DNA of 64,000 bases from JBBQVS01 sp963792705 (GCA_963792705.1 CAWBXD010000012.1:682001-746000), one strand, 5' to 3'; positions 8,872-18,398 are shown, numbered from the stretch's first letter. Program-made: numbers and translations. The notes: generated by a model from the letters alone, not told the origin.

Positions 8872-10587
8872 TTAGACGCGCGCACTCACCTGCTGAAAAC
8901 CGCCTGTTGCAGTGGGTGCGGGTTGCCGCTCGCTTTGTATGGCAGTGGGGGGTGTCAACGTATTGTTCTTACGTATTTTTCCCGTGACAAAGACAAAGAA
9001 CGTGAGCATGAGAAGCGACTCGATGACGTAGACGAGCAAGAACGACGGGAAGGCAAATGATCCACTACCAATAACTCCATCAGTGAGATAGGGACCAATT
9101 GGCGCGGGCAACAGTTGCAACACAAACGAGCCATTCCATATCGCATGTTGCAACACCGCGTAGAGCATACAGCCGAAGCCAAGCAGGAAGCGGTGATGGC
9201 TTGCTTTGGGGTGCGTGAGATAATACCAGCCCAAGGCAACCATTGCCGCGCCAAGCCCATGTAGCAGTCCTGCTGTGCTGCGCTGTAGTGCTACATCAAG
9301 CCAGTTCTGATAACCAGAACTGATATAACCGGATGTCTCAATCAGATCGAAACCAATACCACAACTTAGACCAAGCACAAATGCCTCTGCCGCGCTCTCG
9401 ATACGTCCGATAAGAATAATCACAGCAAGCGGCTTGACAGCCTCCTCAACCAGTGGCGCAATCACGGAAACAACTACAAATGTAAAGCCAATTGCGCGTG
9501 GGTCTGTTGGAATGGGTTGACCAGGATTGTCTAATAGTCCCGAACTCGTTTGCAGCAAACCTGCGGCAACCGCAGAGAGGATAGTCTCAAAGATGAGTGC
9601 CAGCACAATGGCAAGCGTTGCGCCACTAGCAACGGCTAATGCGAAGCGTCGCCACCTTGTAGGCCAGCGCGCATTTCGAGGAAAGTGCAAACGACGTACT
9701 CCAAGCGAGAGGATCGTCAACGCGGGTAGCAAACCCGCGAGCGCAATCAAGAATATAGACAACAGCAGGTTTGCTACCGCTAACCCGTTCGCTCGCAGAA
9801 TGGCTGCGATAACAATAACTACTACATATGATGCCAGGAAAATCCACCACTGAGGCAGTTTGAAATCCGCCGATGGCTTCCTGAGTAGTGAACGAATGCT
9901 ATGGAAAAGGCCAAAACTACCGCCTAACCCACCCGCAAGTGTAAGCGCAACAAGCAATACGACTCCACTAAATAGTTGCCCTTGCTGCCCATCAAAATTG
10001 CTTGATGGCACAAAGAAGAGCAGCAAGAGAATTGCAGCACTCACAAGACCACCAAGAGTAGCAAGCGAAGACCCAATCACCGCTAAGATAGACATCACAA
10101 ACAGGTATCTATCACGACGAGGACGCATAGGTTGCGCTGGATAGGCATAACCATAATAGGGTGGATACCCATAATAATATCCAGGATATCCCTGTTGTGG
10201 CACGGTGTAACCATTGTTGTATGGATTGTAATTGTATTGTGGCTGTGGATACTGCTGATAGCCATTATTTCCATACTGAGGTTGCGGCTGTCCCCCGTAA
10301 TTATAGGTGGGATATTGCGCTGGCAGTTGTCCCTGCTGAGGGTATTGGGGATATCCTTGGGGTCCCTGTTGCACCTGCTGAGGCTGCACCTGCTGCTGAG
10401 GGGGCAGCGGATAGGGCATGGGGACTGGCTGAAACCCACCAAGTGGTTGCGTCACATGCTCACGATAGCTTGGCTCCTCGTGCTGTTCCTGCTCTGGTGT
10501 ATTATTTATATTTACAAAGGGAGTATGGCGCGCAAATTGCTGTTGTTTATCAGGGTCGGATAATGGCCCCATGTATTCGGAACCCAC
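8872..10587 (-). CDS. PrsW-family intramembrane glutamic protease with Pro/Gln/Tyr-rich N-terminus
   Basis: The 571-residue protein starts with about 155 cytoplasmic residues rich in Pro, Gln and Tyr (repeated QGYPQYPQ and PQYGNN-like words), then has about ten hydrophobic segments. The PrsW/CAAX-like signature is complete: PLVEEAVKP with its Glu pair, then FVLGLSCGIGFDLIET, LLHGLGAAMVALG and LQHAIWNG. PrsW in Bacillus subtilis cleaves an anti-sigma factor as the first step of a stress response. No anti-sigma factor is encoded nearby, so the substrate is unknown. The Pro/Gln/Tyr-rich head is not part of the protease family and may mediate clustering or phosphorylation; that is inference. Confidence 0.88.
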   Translation of the reverse strand: MGSEYMGPLSDPDKQQQFARHTPFVNINNTPEQEQHEEPSYREHVTQPLGGFQPVPMPYPLPPQQQVQPQQVQQGPQGYPQYPQQGQLPAQYPTYNYGGQPQPQYGNNGYQQYPQPQYNYNPYNNGYTVPQQGYPGYYYGYPPYYGYAYPAQPMRPRRDRYLFVMSILAVIGSSLATLGGLVSAAILLLLFFVPSSNFDGQQGQLFSGVVLLVALTLAGGLGGSFGLFHSIRSLLRKPSADFKLPQWWIFLASYVVVIVIAAILRANGLAVANLLLSIFLIALAGLLPALTILSLGVRRLHFPRNARWPTRWRRFALAVASGATLAIVLALIFETILSAVAAGLLQTSSGLLDNPGQPIPTDPRAIGFTFVVVSVIAPLVEEAVKPLAVIILIGRIESAAEAFVLGLSCGIGFDLIETSGYISSGYQNWLDVALQRSTAGLLHGLGAAMVALGWYYLTHPKASHHRFLLGFGCMLYAVLQHAIWNGSFVLQLLPAPIGPYLTDGVIGSGSFAFPSFLLVYVIESLLMLTFFVFVTGKIRKNNTLTPPTAIQSERQPAPTATGGFQQVSARV

Positions 10588-10618
10588 GATTATTTTAGCC
10601 TTTTCTTTAATCTGATTA

Positions 10619-10671
10619 AGATGGTGTGTGTGTTATAATAGGCAATGCCTATTATAACACACACACCATCT
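10619..10671 (-). terminator. dnaE terminator hairpin
   Basis: A perfect 53-nt inverted repeat with long stem (AGATGGTGTGTGTGTTATAA and complement) ends 8 nt after the dnaE stop codon. It also lies just upstream of the PrsW-like gene and insulates the two minus-strand genes. Confidence 0.75.
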
Positions 10672-10678
10672 AATTCCA

Positions 10679-13600
10679 CTAGCGCACGATGGCCTGTGTT
10701 TCGATAGCCCCTCGACCCAACAAACCCTCCAATTTTGCATGCAGTTCTGGTGTGTAGTGCATTGTGTTGTTTTCGGGAACAAGGCGTGTCTTCCACTCGC
10801 CATTGATCACAAACACATCGTAATGGTCACGACCGGGACGTTCCGAGACATAGCGATAGAGGTCTTGCACCTTCATCTTATCATCGGAGATCGAGCGTTC
10901 ATCGTTGCCGCTCAGTTGAATCGTTAGCCACACATGGTACTCTTTACGATCCATCTCTTCCTCCACAGCCTTCAGTCTTTCTGCTCTGTTACACAGAATA
11001 TTCGGCTCATCACGGCGTATCTGTACATCACCATACACAATCACCACAGAATCTTCGGCCCACAACTCCGGATCTTGCTCATATACCTTAGGAAAGATTG
11101 TTACGTCAATGGTACCAAACATGTCTTCTAGTTTTACCACGCACATGGTATCACCCTTCTTGGTTGTGATACGGCGCGCTTCGGTAATCATACCGCCAAG
11201 CACAACTTTTTGTTTATCGTGCTCCTCGGTAATCATGCCTGTGTTGTGTTTCACCGTGTCTTTCATGATTTCCGTTAGATAGGATAAAGGGTGCTTCGAG
11301 ACGTATACGCCGATGAGTTCCTTTTCCCAGTTCAATAACTGCTTGCGTGGCAATTCTTTCGCTGTCTGCGTCAAGTTGAACTGGAACGCGTTCGTGATCT
11401 CTTCGTCTTCACCAAACAAACTTTGCATACCATGTGCCTTAGCTGAGCGTTCCGTCTTGCCAAAATTCATGGCGCGTTCAACATTGTCAAGCAACACATG
11501 ACGCATCCCCTCACCTTGCTCTAACGAGTCAAAGGCACCTGCCTTGATGAGGGTCTCAATCGCTCCCTTGCCCACGTGTTTGGGGTCTACCCGTGTACAG
11601 AAATCCGCGAGCGTCATGAACGGGCCACTCTCTTCGCGCACTCGACAAATCTCGCCGATTGGTCCCTCACCAATACCCTTGATGGCAAGCAAGCCAAAGC
11701 GTACACCGCCGTATTGTACAGTGAAGCCGCGATCACTCATGTTTACATCGGGTCCCAGCACCTCGACACCCATACGCTTACACTCGGCGATAGCACTGGC
11801 AATCTTCTTAGCATCCGAAGCTTCAGTCGTCATGGTCGCGGCCATGAACTCCGCCGTATAATTGGCTTTGAGATACGCCGTGTAGAATGCGACAACCGCG
11901 TAACTCGCGGCATGTGCCTTATTGAAGCCATAGCCACCAAACGGTAAGACTAGGGTAAAGAGTTCTTCCGCGTCCTTCTGCTTCATGCCGCTCGCTACAC
12001 AGCCCTTGATGAAATCGACCTTGTAGCCCTCAACCTCGTCCATCTTCTTTTTGCTCAGTGCTTTACGGAATTTGTTGACCTTGCCCCAAGAGAAACCCGC
12101 CATATTGACCGCGATAAACAACACCTGGTCCTGATACACGATGATGCCGTATGACTCTTCCAACCATTCGGCAAGGCGAGGGTCTAAATAGGTTATTTTC
12201 TTTCGCCCATGTTTTGCTGCGATAAAGTCGGGAATACTGTCCATCGGACCTGGGCGATACAACGCGATCATTGCCATCACATCTTCGACACGGGTAGGCT
12301 TGAGTTGCTTGATATACTCACGCATCTTCGGACCCTCTAATTGGAAGACGCCCGTAGTCTCACCACTTGCCAACAGTTCAAACGATTTTTCGCGTTTCCT
12401 ATCCTGCTCTGGGTCCCCTATCGGGTCAAGCGGTATCTTCTCAAGAATGATGTCTTCGTCACGTGACATTTTAATAAACTTGACCGCGTTATCCAGAATG
12501 GTTAGGTTGGATAGGCCCAGGAAGTCGAACTTGATGAGACCCAATTCTTCAAGGTGCGCCTGTTCATATTGCGTGATGCGTCCCTTCTTGGGGTCTTTGG
12601 GGTCGCGCAATTGCAATGGCACAAAATGTTCAAGCGATTCGTTGGCAACAATAACACCTGCCGCGTGAACTCCGGTTGTACGTACTGAACCTTCTAGCTT
12701 CAGGGCTTGCTCAATAATCTCCTTCGCAGGCGCACTTTCGTTGAATAGCGCATTTAATTCTCGCACTGAGTCCAGCGACCCTTGTAGCGTCACCTTCGGA
12801 CCTGTAGGGATAAGGCGCGTGATACGGTCTCCAATATCCTGCTGTCCCATGACACGCGCCACGTCTTTTACCGCAGCCTTCGCCGCCATTGTGTTGAACG
12901 TCACCATCTGGGCTACACAGTCATTGCCATACTTATTCGTGACATACTCGATAACATCTTCACGACGGTCATCGGGGAAGTCCATGTCGATATCAGGCAT
13001 GTCGGCACGTTCGGTATTGAAAAACCTCTCGAACGGCAATTGATAGCGAATAGGATCAACATTGGTGATGCCTAGCGTATAGGCTAGCACACTACCAGCC
13101 GCGGACCCTCTAGCCGAACAACGAATACCATTTGAGCGAGCATAGTTCACAAAGTCCCATTCAATCAGGAAATACGGTACAAAGCCCTTTTGCGCGATCA
13201 TGTTAAATTCGTAGTCAAGCTGCCGTTGAATTGTCTCGTTCATCCCACCAAAACGCTCTTTGACGCCCTCTAAACACAGCGCGTAGAGATAGTCATCTTG
13301 CGTGTTATAGCCTGCTGGAATACTATAGTTTGGTAGCTTCGCCTTATATGCAAGTGGGTCCACGCTACATTGCTCGGCGATACGCACAGTGTTAGCTAGT
13401 GCCTGTGGCAATTCTGGAAAGAGGCGCGACATCTCGTCGGGACTTTTAAGAAAATATTCGTTGCTGTCGAAGCGCATGCGTTTAGGCGAGTCAAGCTGCT
13501 TGCCCGTTTGCACACAAAGCAAAACATCATGTGAGGCGTGATCGTGCTCCTCTACATAGTGCAGGTCATTTGTCGCGACCAGTGGAATACCCAGGTCCTT

Positions 13601-14203
13601 ATGCATCTGGTACAGCAACTGATTAAGTTTTGCCTGTGGCGAGGGTTGTCCGTCGTCAAAGATGCCGTGATGTTCTTGCAGCTCGATATAGAAGTTTTCA
13701 GGCCCAAAGACATCCTGATACCAGCGCGCGGTCTTGTATGCCTTCTCTTGCTCCTCTTTGAGCAGCATCTTTGGAATCTCACCTGACAGACAGGAGGTCG
13801 TGACGATAATTCCCTCGGCATACTTTGCCAGCACCTTTTTGTCCATACGGGGTCGTAGGTGCCAGCCCTCGGTATGAGCGATGGTTGTCAAACGCATCAG
13901 GTTGTTATAGCCAGTATTGTTTTTTGCCACCATCAATAGGTGATGGTAGTCATCGCTATACCGCTTCGAGTGGTCCTGCATATCCTCGGTCAGGTATGCC
14001 TCGATGCCGATGACAGGGTTAACGCCACCTGCTTTGCATGCTTTATAAAACTCAATAGCTCCATACATTGCACCGTGATCGGTAATCGCAAGATGATTCA
14101 TGCCAAGGGCCTTCGTCTGCTGCACCAGTTTTTTGATCCGACTGAAGCCATCTAATAAAGAATACTCGCTGTGAACATGCAAATGTGCAAACTCTGCTGT
14201 CAT
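10679..14203 (-). CDS. dnaE: DNA polymerase III alpha subunit
   Basis: The 1174-residue protein is a full-length DnaE. An N-terminal PHP domain begins HLHVHSEYSLLDG (His7, 9, 11) with AITDHGAMYG following. The polymerase palm carries PDIDMDFPDD near residue 405 and a third catalytic Asp in the FDFLGLSNL region. The C-terminal part has the tandem helix-hairpin-helix and an OB-fold segment (VVLGGMITEARRITTKKGD). PHP metal ligands look largely kept. Length fits DnaE1 or the Bacillus DnaE type rather than the shorter ImuC/DnaE2. The start is preceded by GGAGGG. The gene is monocistronic and its promoter spacer carries a GAAC-N4-GTTC palindrome, suggesting SOS control. Confidence 0.96.
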   Translation of the reverse strand: MTAEFAHLHVHSEYSLLDGFSRIKKLVQQTKALGMNHLAITDHGAMYGAIEFYKACKAGGVNPVIGIEAYLTEDMQDHSKRYSDDYHHLLMVAKNNTGYNNLMRLTTIAHTEGWHLRPRMDKKVLAKYAEGIIVTTSCLSGEIPKMLLKEEQEKAYKTARWYQDVFGPENFYIELQEHHGIFDDGQPSPQAKLNQLLYQMHKDLGIPLVATNDLHYVEEHDHASHDVLLCVQTGKQLDSPKRMRFDSNEYFLKSPDEMSRLFPELPQALANTVRIAEQCSVDPLAYKAKLPNYSIPAGYNTQDDYLYALCLEGVKERFGGMNETIQRQLDYEFNMIAQKGFVPYFLIEWDFVNYARSNGIRCSARGSAAGSVLAYTLGITNVDPIRYQLPFERFFNTERADMPDIDMDFPDDRREDVIEYVTNKYGNDCVAQMVTFNTMAAKAAVKDVARVMGQQDIGDRITRLIPTGPKVTLQGSLDSVRELNALFNESAPAKEIIEQALKLEGSVRTTGVHAAGVIVANESLEHFVPLQLRDPKDPKKGRITQYEQAHLEELGLIKFDFLGLSNLTILDNAVKFIKMSRDEDIILEKIPLDPIGDPEQDRKREKSFELLASGETTGVFQLEGPKMREYIKQLKPTRVEDVMAMIALYRPGPMDSIPDFIAAKHGRKKITYLDPRLAEWLEESYGIIVYQDQVLFIAVNMAGFSWGKVNKFRKALSKKKMDEVEGYKVDFIKGCVASGMKQKDAEELFTLVLPFGGYGFNKAHAASYAVVAFYTAYLKANYTAEFMAATMTTEASDAKKIASAIAECKRMGVEVLGPDVNMSDRGFTVQYGGVRFGLLAIKGIGEGPIGEICRVREESGPFMTLADFCTRVDPKHVGKGAIETLIKAGAFDSLEQGEGMRHVLLDNVERAMNFGKTERSAKAHGMQSLFGEDEEITNAFQFNLTQTAKELPRKQLLNWEKELIGVYVSKHPLSYLTEIMKDTVKHNTGMITEEHDKQKVVLGGMITEARRITTKKGDTMCVVKLEDMFGTIDVTIFPKVYEQDPELWAEDSVVIVYGDVQIRRDEPNILCNRAERLKAVEEEMDRKEYHVWLTIQLSGNDERSISDDKMKVQDLYRYVSERPGRDHYDVFVINGEWKTRLVPENNTMHYTPELHAKLEGLLGRGAIETQAIVR

Positions 14204-14241
14204 AGGTTCCCTCCGCCATCAAATATATTTTGCTTATATAA

Positions 14242-14270
14242 ATAATAAGAACATTTGTTCTATTTGTCAA
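14242..14270 (-). promoter_or_regulatory. dnaE promoter with a LexA-type box in the spacer
   Basis: On the minus strand TTGACA (14270-14265) is followed after exactly 17 nt by TATTAT (14247-14242), a near-consensus sigma-A promoter. The spacer contains the palindrome AGAACATTTGTTCT at 14248-14261, which keeps the GAAC-N4-GTTC core of the Bacillus/Actinobacteria LexA box. A repressor bound there would block RNA polymerase. Confidence 0.75.
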
Positions 14271-14686
14271 GGAATTATAGTGCCACACCTATAAACACGA
14301 ACGTATGGATACAAATGTGCGCCTCTGTTTACTGATTCTGTAGGAGCAACGTCCGGGTAGGCAAGTTTTGGGGACTTTTGGTTTCAAACGCAAAAATGTA
14401 GTGACCGATGATTCTGTTTAACCAGAGAGGACGCATATCTGTAGGGACCGCTTCATCGCGTCCGTGTCCCTCATCGACCAAGAACGGGAGCGTGGAAAAT
14501 GGTTCAATCAAGGTCAACATTCCCATTGGGAACCAGGACGCGATGAAGCGGTCCCTACCAACCGCGTATCTGCATTCGTTCGGGAAACGGCATCATCAGT
14601 CCCGCCCGACATTTCCGTTTTCGTACTATGTAGATGGAATAGTATATCAACCGTTACTAGCAGTCAACGCTTGAAAGAAGGGGACC
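14271..14686. other. Gene-free region with one type A palindrome
   Basis: About 415 bp between the dnaE promoter and the next plus-strand gene. Apart from the long type A repeat at 14441-14558 I see no gene or RNA here. Confidence 0.5.
14441..14558. repeat. Type A palindromic repeat, copy A3, with a 70-bp insert
   Basis: The arms GTAGGGACCGCTTCATCGCG and its exact complement enclose a middle of about 70 nt that itself contains a smaller inverted repeat (GGTTC...GAACC). The folded form would be branched rather than a simple hairpin. Confidence 0.8.
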
Positions 14687-15166
14687 ATGAACCTCGACGA
14701 ACAGTTTGAACACTTGCTGGCAGATTTAGGAGTAGAGATGGAACGCCCAAATGAGCGAGATGATCGACGACAGTATGATGTTAATTCCGTACCAGAGGTG
14801 TCTATTTTTCAGGCGTCACGCGACCACTATGGCGTTTTCTACCGTCTGGATATGATTGACCACACACCCGAACTACGTATTATGGTACCAGCCGAACGTG
14901 GTCATACCAAGATGGACATCTATCTGGTACGCTTGAGCGAACGCATGCCGCTCACAGTTAGCTTCGCTGAGCTTTCGGCCTACGAGGGTAGTGCCGCCTA
15001 TGAGCAAGGCCGCGATGCCGCACTACAACATATGCTTTATGCCGTTGCTGAAATGATGAAGCACCTCTTCTGGTCCGGCGACACACAGCGTCTCAGCTTC
15101 CCACCAGAGATAGAGGTTTTCCCTCTGCTGTTGAGCGACGATCGACGCATGCGAAGAATTCGATGA
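14687..15166 (+). CDS. Unknown acidic protein, 159 residues
   Basis: I do not recognise a family. The protein is soluble and acidic, with mixed helix and strand character, and no signal or membrane segment. Its N-terminus (EQFEHLLADLGVEMERP) resembles that of the protein at 17782 (EEELALLLHELGVKQEEP), so the two may share a short N-terminal motif. The ATG has a strong ribosome-binding site (AAGAAGGGG about 5 nt upstream). It is followed immediately by a strong terminator, so it forms a single-gene unit. Confidence 0.75.
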   Translation: MNLDEQFEHLLADLGVEMERPNERDDRRQYDVNSVPEVSIFQASRDHYGVFYRLDMIDHTPELRIMVPAERGHTKMDIYLVRLSERMPLTVSFAELSAYEGSAAYEQGRDAALQHMLYAVAEMMKHLFWSGDTQRLSFPPEIEVFPLLLSDDRRMRRIR

Positions 15167-15230
15167 ACAGAAGAAGACGAGGAGGCCGATGTGTCAATAC
15201 TAGCACATCGGCCTCCTCGTCTTCTTCTGT
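15167..15230 (+). terminator. Strong terminator hairpin
   Basis: A 27-bp perfect stem begins at the base after the stop codon of the 159-residue protein. The right arm is followed by CGATTT, so the U-tract is weak. Confidence 0.7.
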
Positions 15231-15304
15231 CGATTTAGCTATGTTCGTTTTCACCATTCTATGGTAAACTATACGTATCATATGGGAGAAAGCACAAGCA
15301 AATA

Positions 15305-15970
15305 ATGACAGAAAATATAGATATTGTAGGGCAGGAAGCGATCACGCATCTTGGCTTAAAGCACGCAGCACGCGAACGGGCATTGCCTAAGTCGCGTGCT
15401 GCAATTCGTTTTTGCGCCAATAGTATTCGTGCCACTCATCGCCAGGAGACCACAAACGCACAGGAATTGCGCCAGCAAGCCGCGACTCTGCTGGCCGAGA
15501 TTGCAACCGACCTACATGATCACCAGGATATATTCTATGCTGGCTTTGTGCAAGACGCGCAAAAAGAGTATGCCGAAGCCGTTACATTTGCCGCTATGAC
15601 ACAATCCCAACCTCTACCAATGGCAGATGAACTTGCTATTGGTTGGGCCGCTTATCTCAATGGGCTAGCCGAGGCCGTAGGAGAACTGCGTCGCTACGTC
15701 CTCGATCAGTTACGACGTAGTAACTTTGATATCTGTGAAGTATACCTGCGCTACATGGACGACGTGTATGCGCTTTTAATCTCGGTTGATTTGCCAGATG
15801 CGATTACATCGGGATTACGACGTACCACCAATTCGACACGCGGCATTTTGGAGAAGACACGCGGCGATCTTACAACCGCAGTCACTCAAGCGCAGTTGCA
15901 ACAAACGATGCTTTCTCTACAACAAACCTTGCAACAACATGCCGCTACTCGTCACGATTCGTCTCTGTAA
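15305..15970 (+). CDS. Translin-family protein
   Basis: The 221-residue all-helical protein matches the translin fold: charged helices (SRAAIRFCANSIRATHR), the membrane-exposed-looking EFAIGWAAYLNGLAE-type helix leading into AVGELRRYVLDQLRR, and FDICEVYLRYMDDVYALLISVDLPD, which corresponds to the conserved C-terminal helices. Translin binds single-stranded DNA and RNA as an octamer in eukaryotes, and with TRAX forms an RNA nuclease. Bacterial and archaeal members are rare and of unknown role. Whether the TRAX acidic catalytic residues are present I cannot decide by eye. It stands alone between a terminator and menA (113-bp gap). Confidence 0.75.
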   Translation: MTENIDIVGQEAITHLGLKHAARERALPKSRAAIRFCANSIRATHRQETTNAQELRQQAATLLAEIATDLHDHQDIFYAGFVQDAQKEYAEAVTFAAMTQSQPLPMADELAIGWAAYLNGLAEAVGELRRYVLDQLRRSNFDICEVYLRYMDDVYALLISVDLPDAITSGLRRTTNSTRGILEKTRGDLTTAVTQAQLQQTMLSLQQTLQQHAATRHDSSL

Positions 15971-16083
15971 TGTGTACTATAAAGCAACTACTTTGTCTAT
16001 TCTTTCGTTGTATATAGTATATCTATAGAACACCGCACCACTATACTTCATTACTACCGTTCACCACGCCGTGAGGGGGGCGT

Positions 16084-17334
16084 ATGCAGAGCAAAAATGT
16101 GAAAAATATGAACACAAAAAATAAAGCGACCAAGGCCAAAGAGGATATTGAGAGGGTCGCGGACTCGAAACCGAATACCGCCAAATCTGTCACCTCCACG
16201 CATGTGGTGACAGCGGATTCTGTGCAAGCAGAAGAGGTTCCAACCATTCCTCTAGGATCATTAGAGACGATTAGCACACTACATCCAGAGGTTTCCGTTC
16301 ATTCTGTCACCTCTACACGGGCCGTTAGTATACCAGCACCACTTGTGGTGCAGCCCTCGGAGTATCGTAGAAGCACAGGTGAGTGGCTTCAGGTCTGGTG
16401 GGATGGTATCAGACCTGCTTATCTACTCCTTCCACTTATTCCCGTATGTGTGGGTAGCGTCCTGGCATGGGTACCAACAGTCTCAGCCAAAACACCTTTA
16501 GGCTATTTCCACTCGACGCACTTTATTGGCATGATACTTGCCATTGTACTTATTCAAATTGGTGCCAATCTCGTTAACGATTATTATGATTATCTGCGTG
16601 GTATAGATACCAGCAACGCGCTTGGTCCTGGGGGGCTTATTCAGCAGGGCTTAAGCAAACCAGCTCGCATTCTTTCGCTAGGCTTAGGAGCACTTGGGAT
16701 CGGTGCCCTTATTGGCCTTATTGTTGCGTCAGCAGGTGGACCGCTCGTCTATCTACTAGGCGCGATTGGCTTGGTCTGCGCGTACTTTTACAGTGCCACA
16801 TCACGCTCACTTTCCGCACTCACACTTGGTGAACTCGTTAGCTTTTTTCTCTTTGGACCCCTAATCACGCTTGGTGCCTACCTTGTCATGGCTCGAACAG
16901 GTCATATTGACCGAAGCGTTCTCTCGTACAGTATTCCATTCGGCTTGTTCGCGTTCGCGGTTCTGCATGTGAATAATATGCGTGACATCGAAGGTGATGC
17001 ACATGCCAAACGTCGCACCCTTGCTACTATCCTCGGCATTCGTTGGAGTCGTTGGCTGTATGTTGCGCTTCTTGTTGTCGCTTATGTCATCATTATTGGC
17101 CTAGCTGTTCCGCATGGTGCGCCACACTTTATTCTGCTTACTCTTTGGACTCTCCCAATACTAGTCGTTGCCTTAACTGGTATCATTCGTACAGACTCGC
17201 CCGCAGGGTTTCACCTTGTCATGCATCAGACAATCAAGCTCGCAACCTACTTCGCGCTTTTCCTGATTATTGCATTGCTCATTACAGCATTTATTCCCGT
17301 AATTCCGAATTTGCCAGCACATATGTTGCCTTAA
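16084..17334 (+). CDS. menA: 1,4-dihydroxy-2-naphthoate polyprenyltransferase (UbiA family)
   Basis: The 416-residue protein is a UbiA-type prenyltransferase of the MenA branch, which attaches the prenyl chain to DHNA in menaquinone synthesis. The core begins near residue 100 (WWDGIRPAYLLLPLIPVCVGS) and spans about nine membrane helices. Both Asp-rich motifs are visible: NLVNDYYDYLRGID in loop 2 and NNMRDIEGDAHAKRRTLA in loop 6. The first 95 residues are an unusual polar, Ser/Thr/Val-rich extension. The start has GAGGGGGG 4 nt upstream, so the extension appears to be translated. No other men gene is nearby. Confidence 0.9.
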   Translation: MQSKNVKNMNTKNKATKAKEDIERVADSKPNTAKSVTSTHVVTADSVQAEEVPTIPLGSLETISTLHPEVSVHSVTSTRAVSIPAPLVVQPSEYRRSTGEWLQVWWDGIRPAYLLLPLIPVCVGSVLAWVPTVSAKTPLGYFHSTHFIGMILAIVLIQIGANLVNDYYDYLRGIDTSNALGPGGLIQQGLSKPARILSLGLGALGIGALIGLIVASAGGPLVYLLGAIGLVCAYFYSATSRSLSALTLGELVSFFLFGPLITLGAYLVMARTGHIDRSVLSYSIPFGLFAFAVLHVNNMRDIEGDAHAKRRTLATILGIRWSRWLYVALLVVAYVIIIGLAVPHGAPHFILLTLWTLPILVVALTGIIRTDSPAGFHLVMHQTIKLATYFALFLIIALLITAFIPVIPNLPAHMLP

Positions 17335-17781
17335 TACGGTTCAAGTAAGACCCACGGACGCCCACGAGGGGCTATCCTACTATATATAGCGTGTGTGTAG
17401 TGCATAAGAGTATAGTAGGGTAGCCCCTCGTGGGCGTCCGTGGTGTATTTAGAGAACGTTCTTCGTATTTAAACAGTACTGCCCCTCGTGGGCATCCATA
17501 GGACACATCACAATTTGAACCGTATTGGCCCTTGTAGTCTCCCTGCATAGCATGTTCACGGGTTTCCTCTGGAAGGATGGAGGCCCGGCCAATTCGGGCC
17601 ATTTACAAGCATGACACACTGTGTTACACTTCCCGTAAGAATTCGTGGACAGTAAGAATAGTGCGAAGGATATACACAACGCGACCAACAATGGTGGGAT
17701 TGTGGTCCTCTTACAACAAAACGAATACTACGGTCTTGAGAATATGGCTCAGATCATTATTTACAGTTCACGGAGGTAGCT
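17335..17781. other. Gene-free region with a type B palindrome and fragment
   Basis: The 447 bp between menA and the next gene hold the type B repeat at 17352-17443, a solitary type B arm near 17480-17500, the short palindrome AGAACGTTCT and a small GGCCCGGCC...GGGCC inverted repeat near 17580-17602. I see no convincing gene. Confidence 0.5.
17352..17443. repeat. Type B palindromic repeat, copy B2
   Basis: Arms CCACGGACGCCCACGAGGGG and its complement, with CTATCCTACTATA...TATAGTAGGGTAG inside. A lone arm-like fragment (GCCCCTCGTGGGCATCC) follows at 17481-17497. The arms match copy B1 except for a few bases. Confidence 0.8.
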
Positions 17782-18282
17782 ATGGCTGGCTGGGAAGAAG
17801 AATTAGCTCTGCTTCTCCACGAGTTGGGGGTCAAGCAAGAAGAACCCGACACGCATTCCAGACCGACGAGTAAACCCTCACGGAAGTCTACGCGAAAGCC
17901 ATCGTCCTCCAGCGAAAGCAGCAAACGGAGTGATGGGAAACAACGTGAGCAATTCGCGGATGCACTCTTTTGGGGCGCGGGTAACGCAACGGGCGACAAT
18001 ATTGTAGATGACGAGCATGACCCGTGGATGGACGATTTAGGTCTTATGAGACGTGAGGTTGACTCAATTGTACGCCAGGTTGTTCGTCTCATGCATCGGG
18101 GCGATATCGAACCCTCTATCAAAGAAGACGTTATGGTGGTACTACGAGCACTCCGTCGTCGTGCAATGGTCACACAACAGGCAGCCGCGACCGATGAAGC
18201 TTATTTAGAGTCAGCATCCGCGATGTTACACTTTTGCCGCCTCGTCCTCCAAATTAGTGGAGACGCCAGCGAAGACCTATAA
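17782..18282 (+). CDS. Unknown acidic protein, 166 residues
   Basis: No family is recognised. The first 22 residues form an acidic helix (ending LLHELGVKQEEP) similar to the start of the 14687 protein. A Ser/Lys/Arg-rich low-complexity linker (about residues 28-52) follows, then a helical C-terminal domain (MRREVDSIVRQVVRLMHRGD ... ALRRRAMV). It has no membrane segment. The ATG is preceded by CGGAGG. A perfect palindrome follows 18 nt after the stop and probably ends the transcript. Confidence 0.72.
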   Translation: MAGWEEELALLLHELGVKQEEPDTHSRPTSKPSRKSTRKPSSSSESSKRSDGKQREQFADALFWGAGNATGDNIVDDEHDPWMDDLGLMRREVDSIVRQVVRLMHRGDIEPSIKEDVMVVLRALRRRAMVTQQAAATDEAYLESASAMLHFCRLVLQISGDASEDL

Positions 18283-18300
18283 ATTTTATTTACGGAGCAC

Positions 18301-18334
18301 AGAGAATGGTGGTCGCATGCGACCACCATTCTCT
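18301..18334 (+). terminator. Palindromic terminator hairpin
   Basis: A 34-bp perfect palindrome centred on GCATGC, 18 nt after the stop codon of the 166-residue protein. It is followed by TTGTT, a short T-rich tail. Confidence 0.65.
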
Positions 18335-18389
18335 TGTTAAAGTAGCAACTATCTGTAGTAACTATTTTGCTAATGAAATGGCGTTCCTA

Positions 18390-18398
18390 TGATATACT
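18390..18398 (+). promoter_or_regulatory. Extended -10 element for the 11-mer repeat protein gene
   Basis: TGATATACT fits the extended -10 pattern TGnTATAAT with one change. It lies about 74 nt upstream of the chosen start. No good -35 is visible, as expected for extended -10 promoters. Confidence 0.45.

Noticed and set aside
17453..17464. AGAACGTTCT as a second LexA box
   Set aside because: It lacks the 4-nt spacer between GAAC and GTTC and has no promoter around it.
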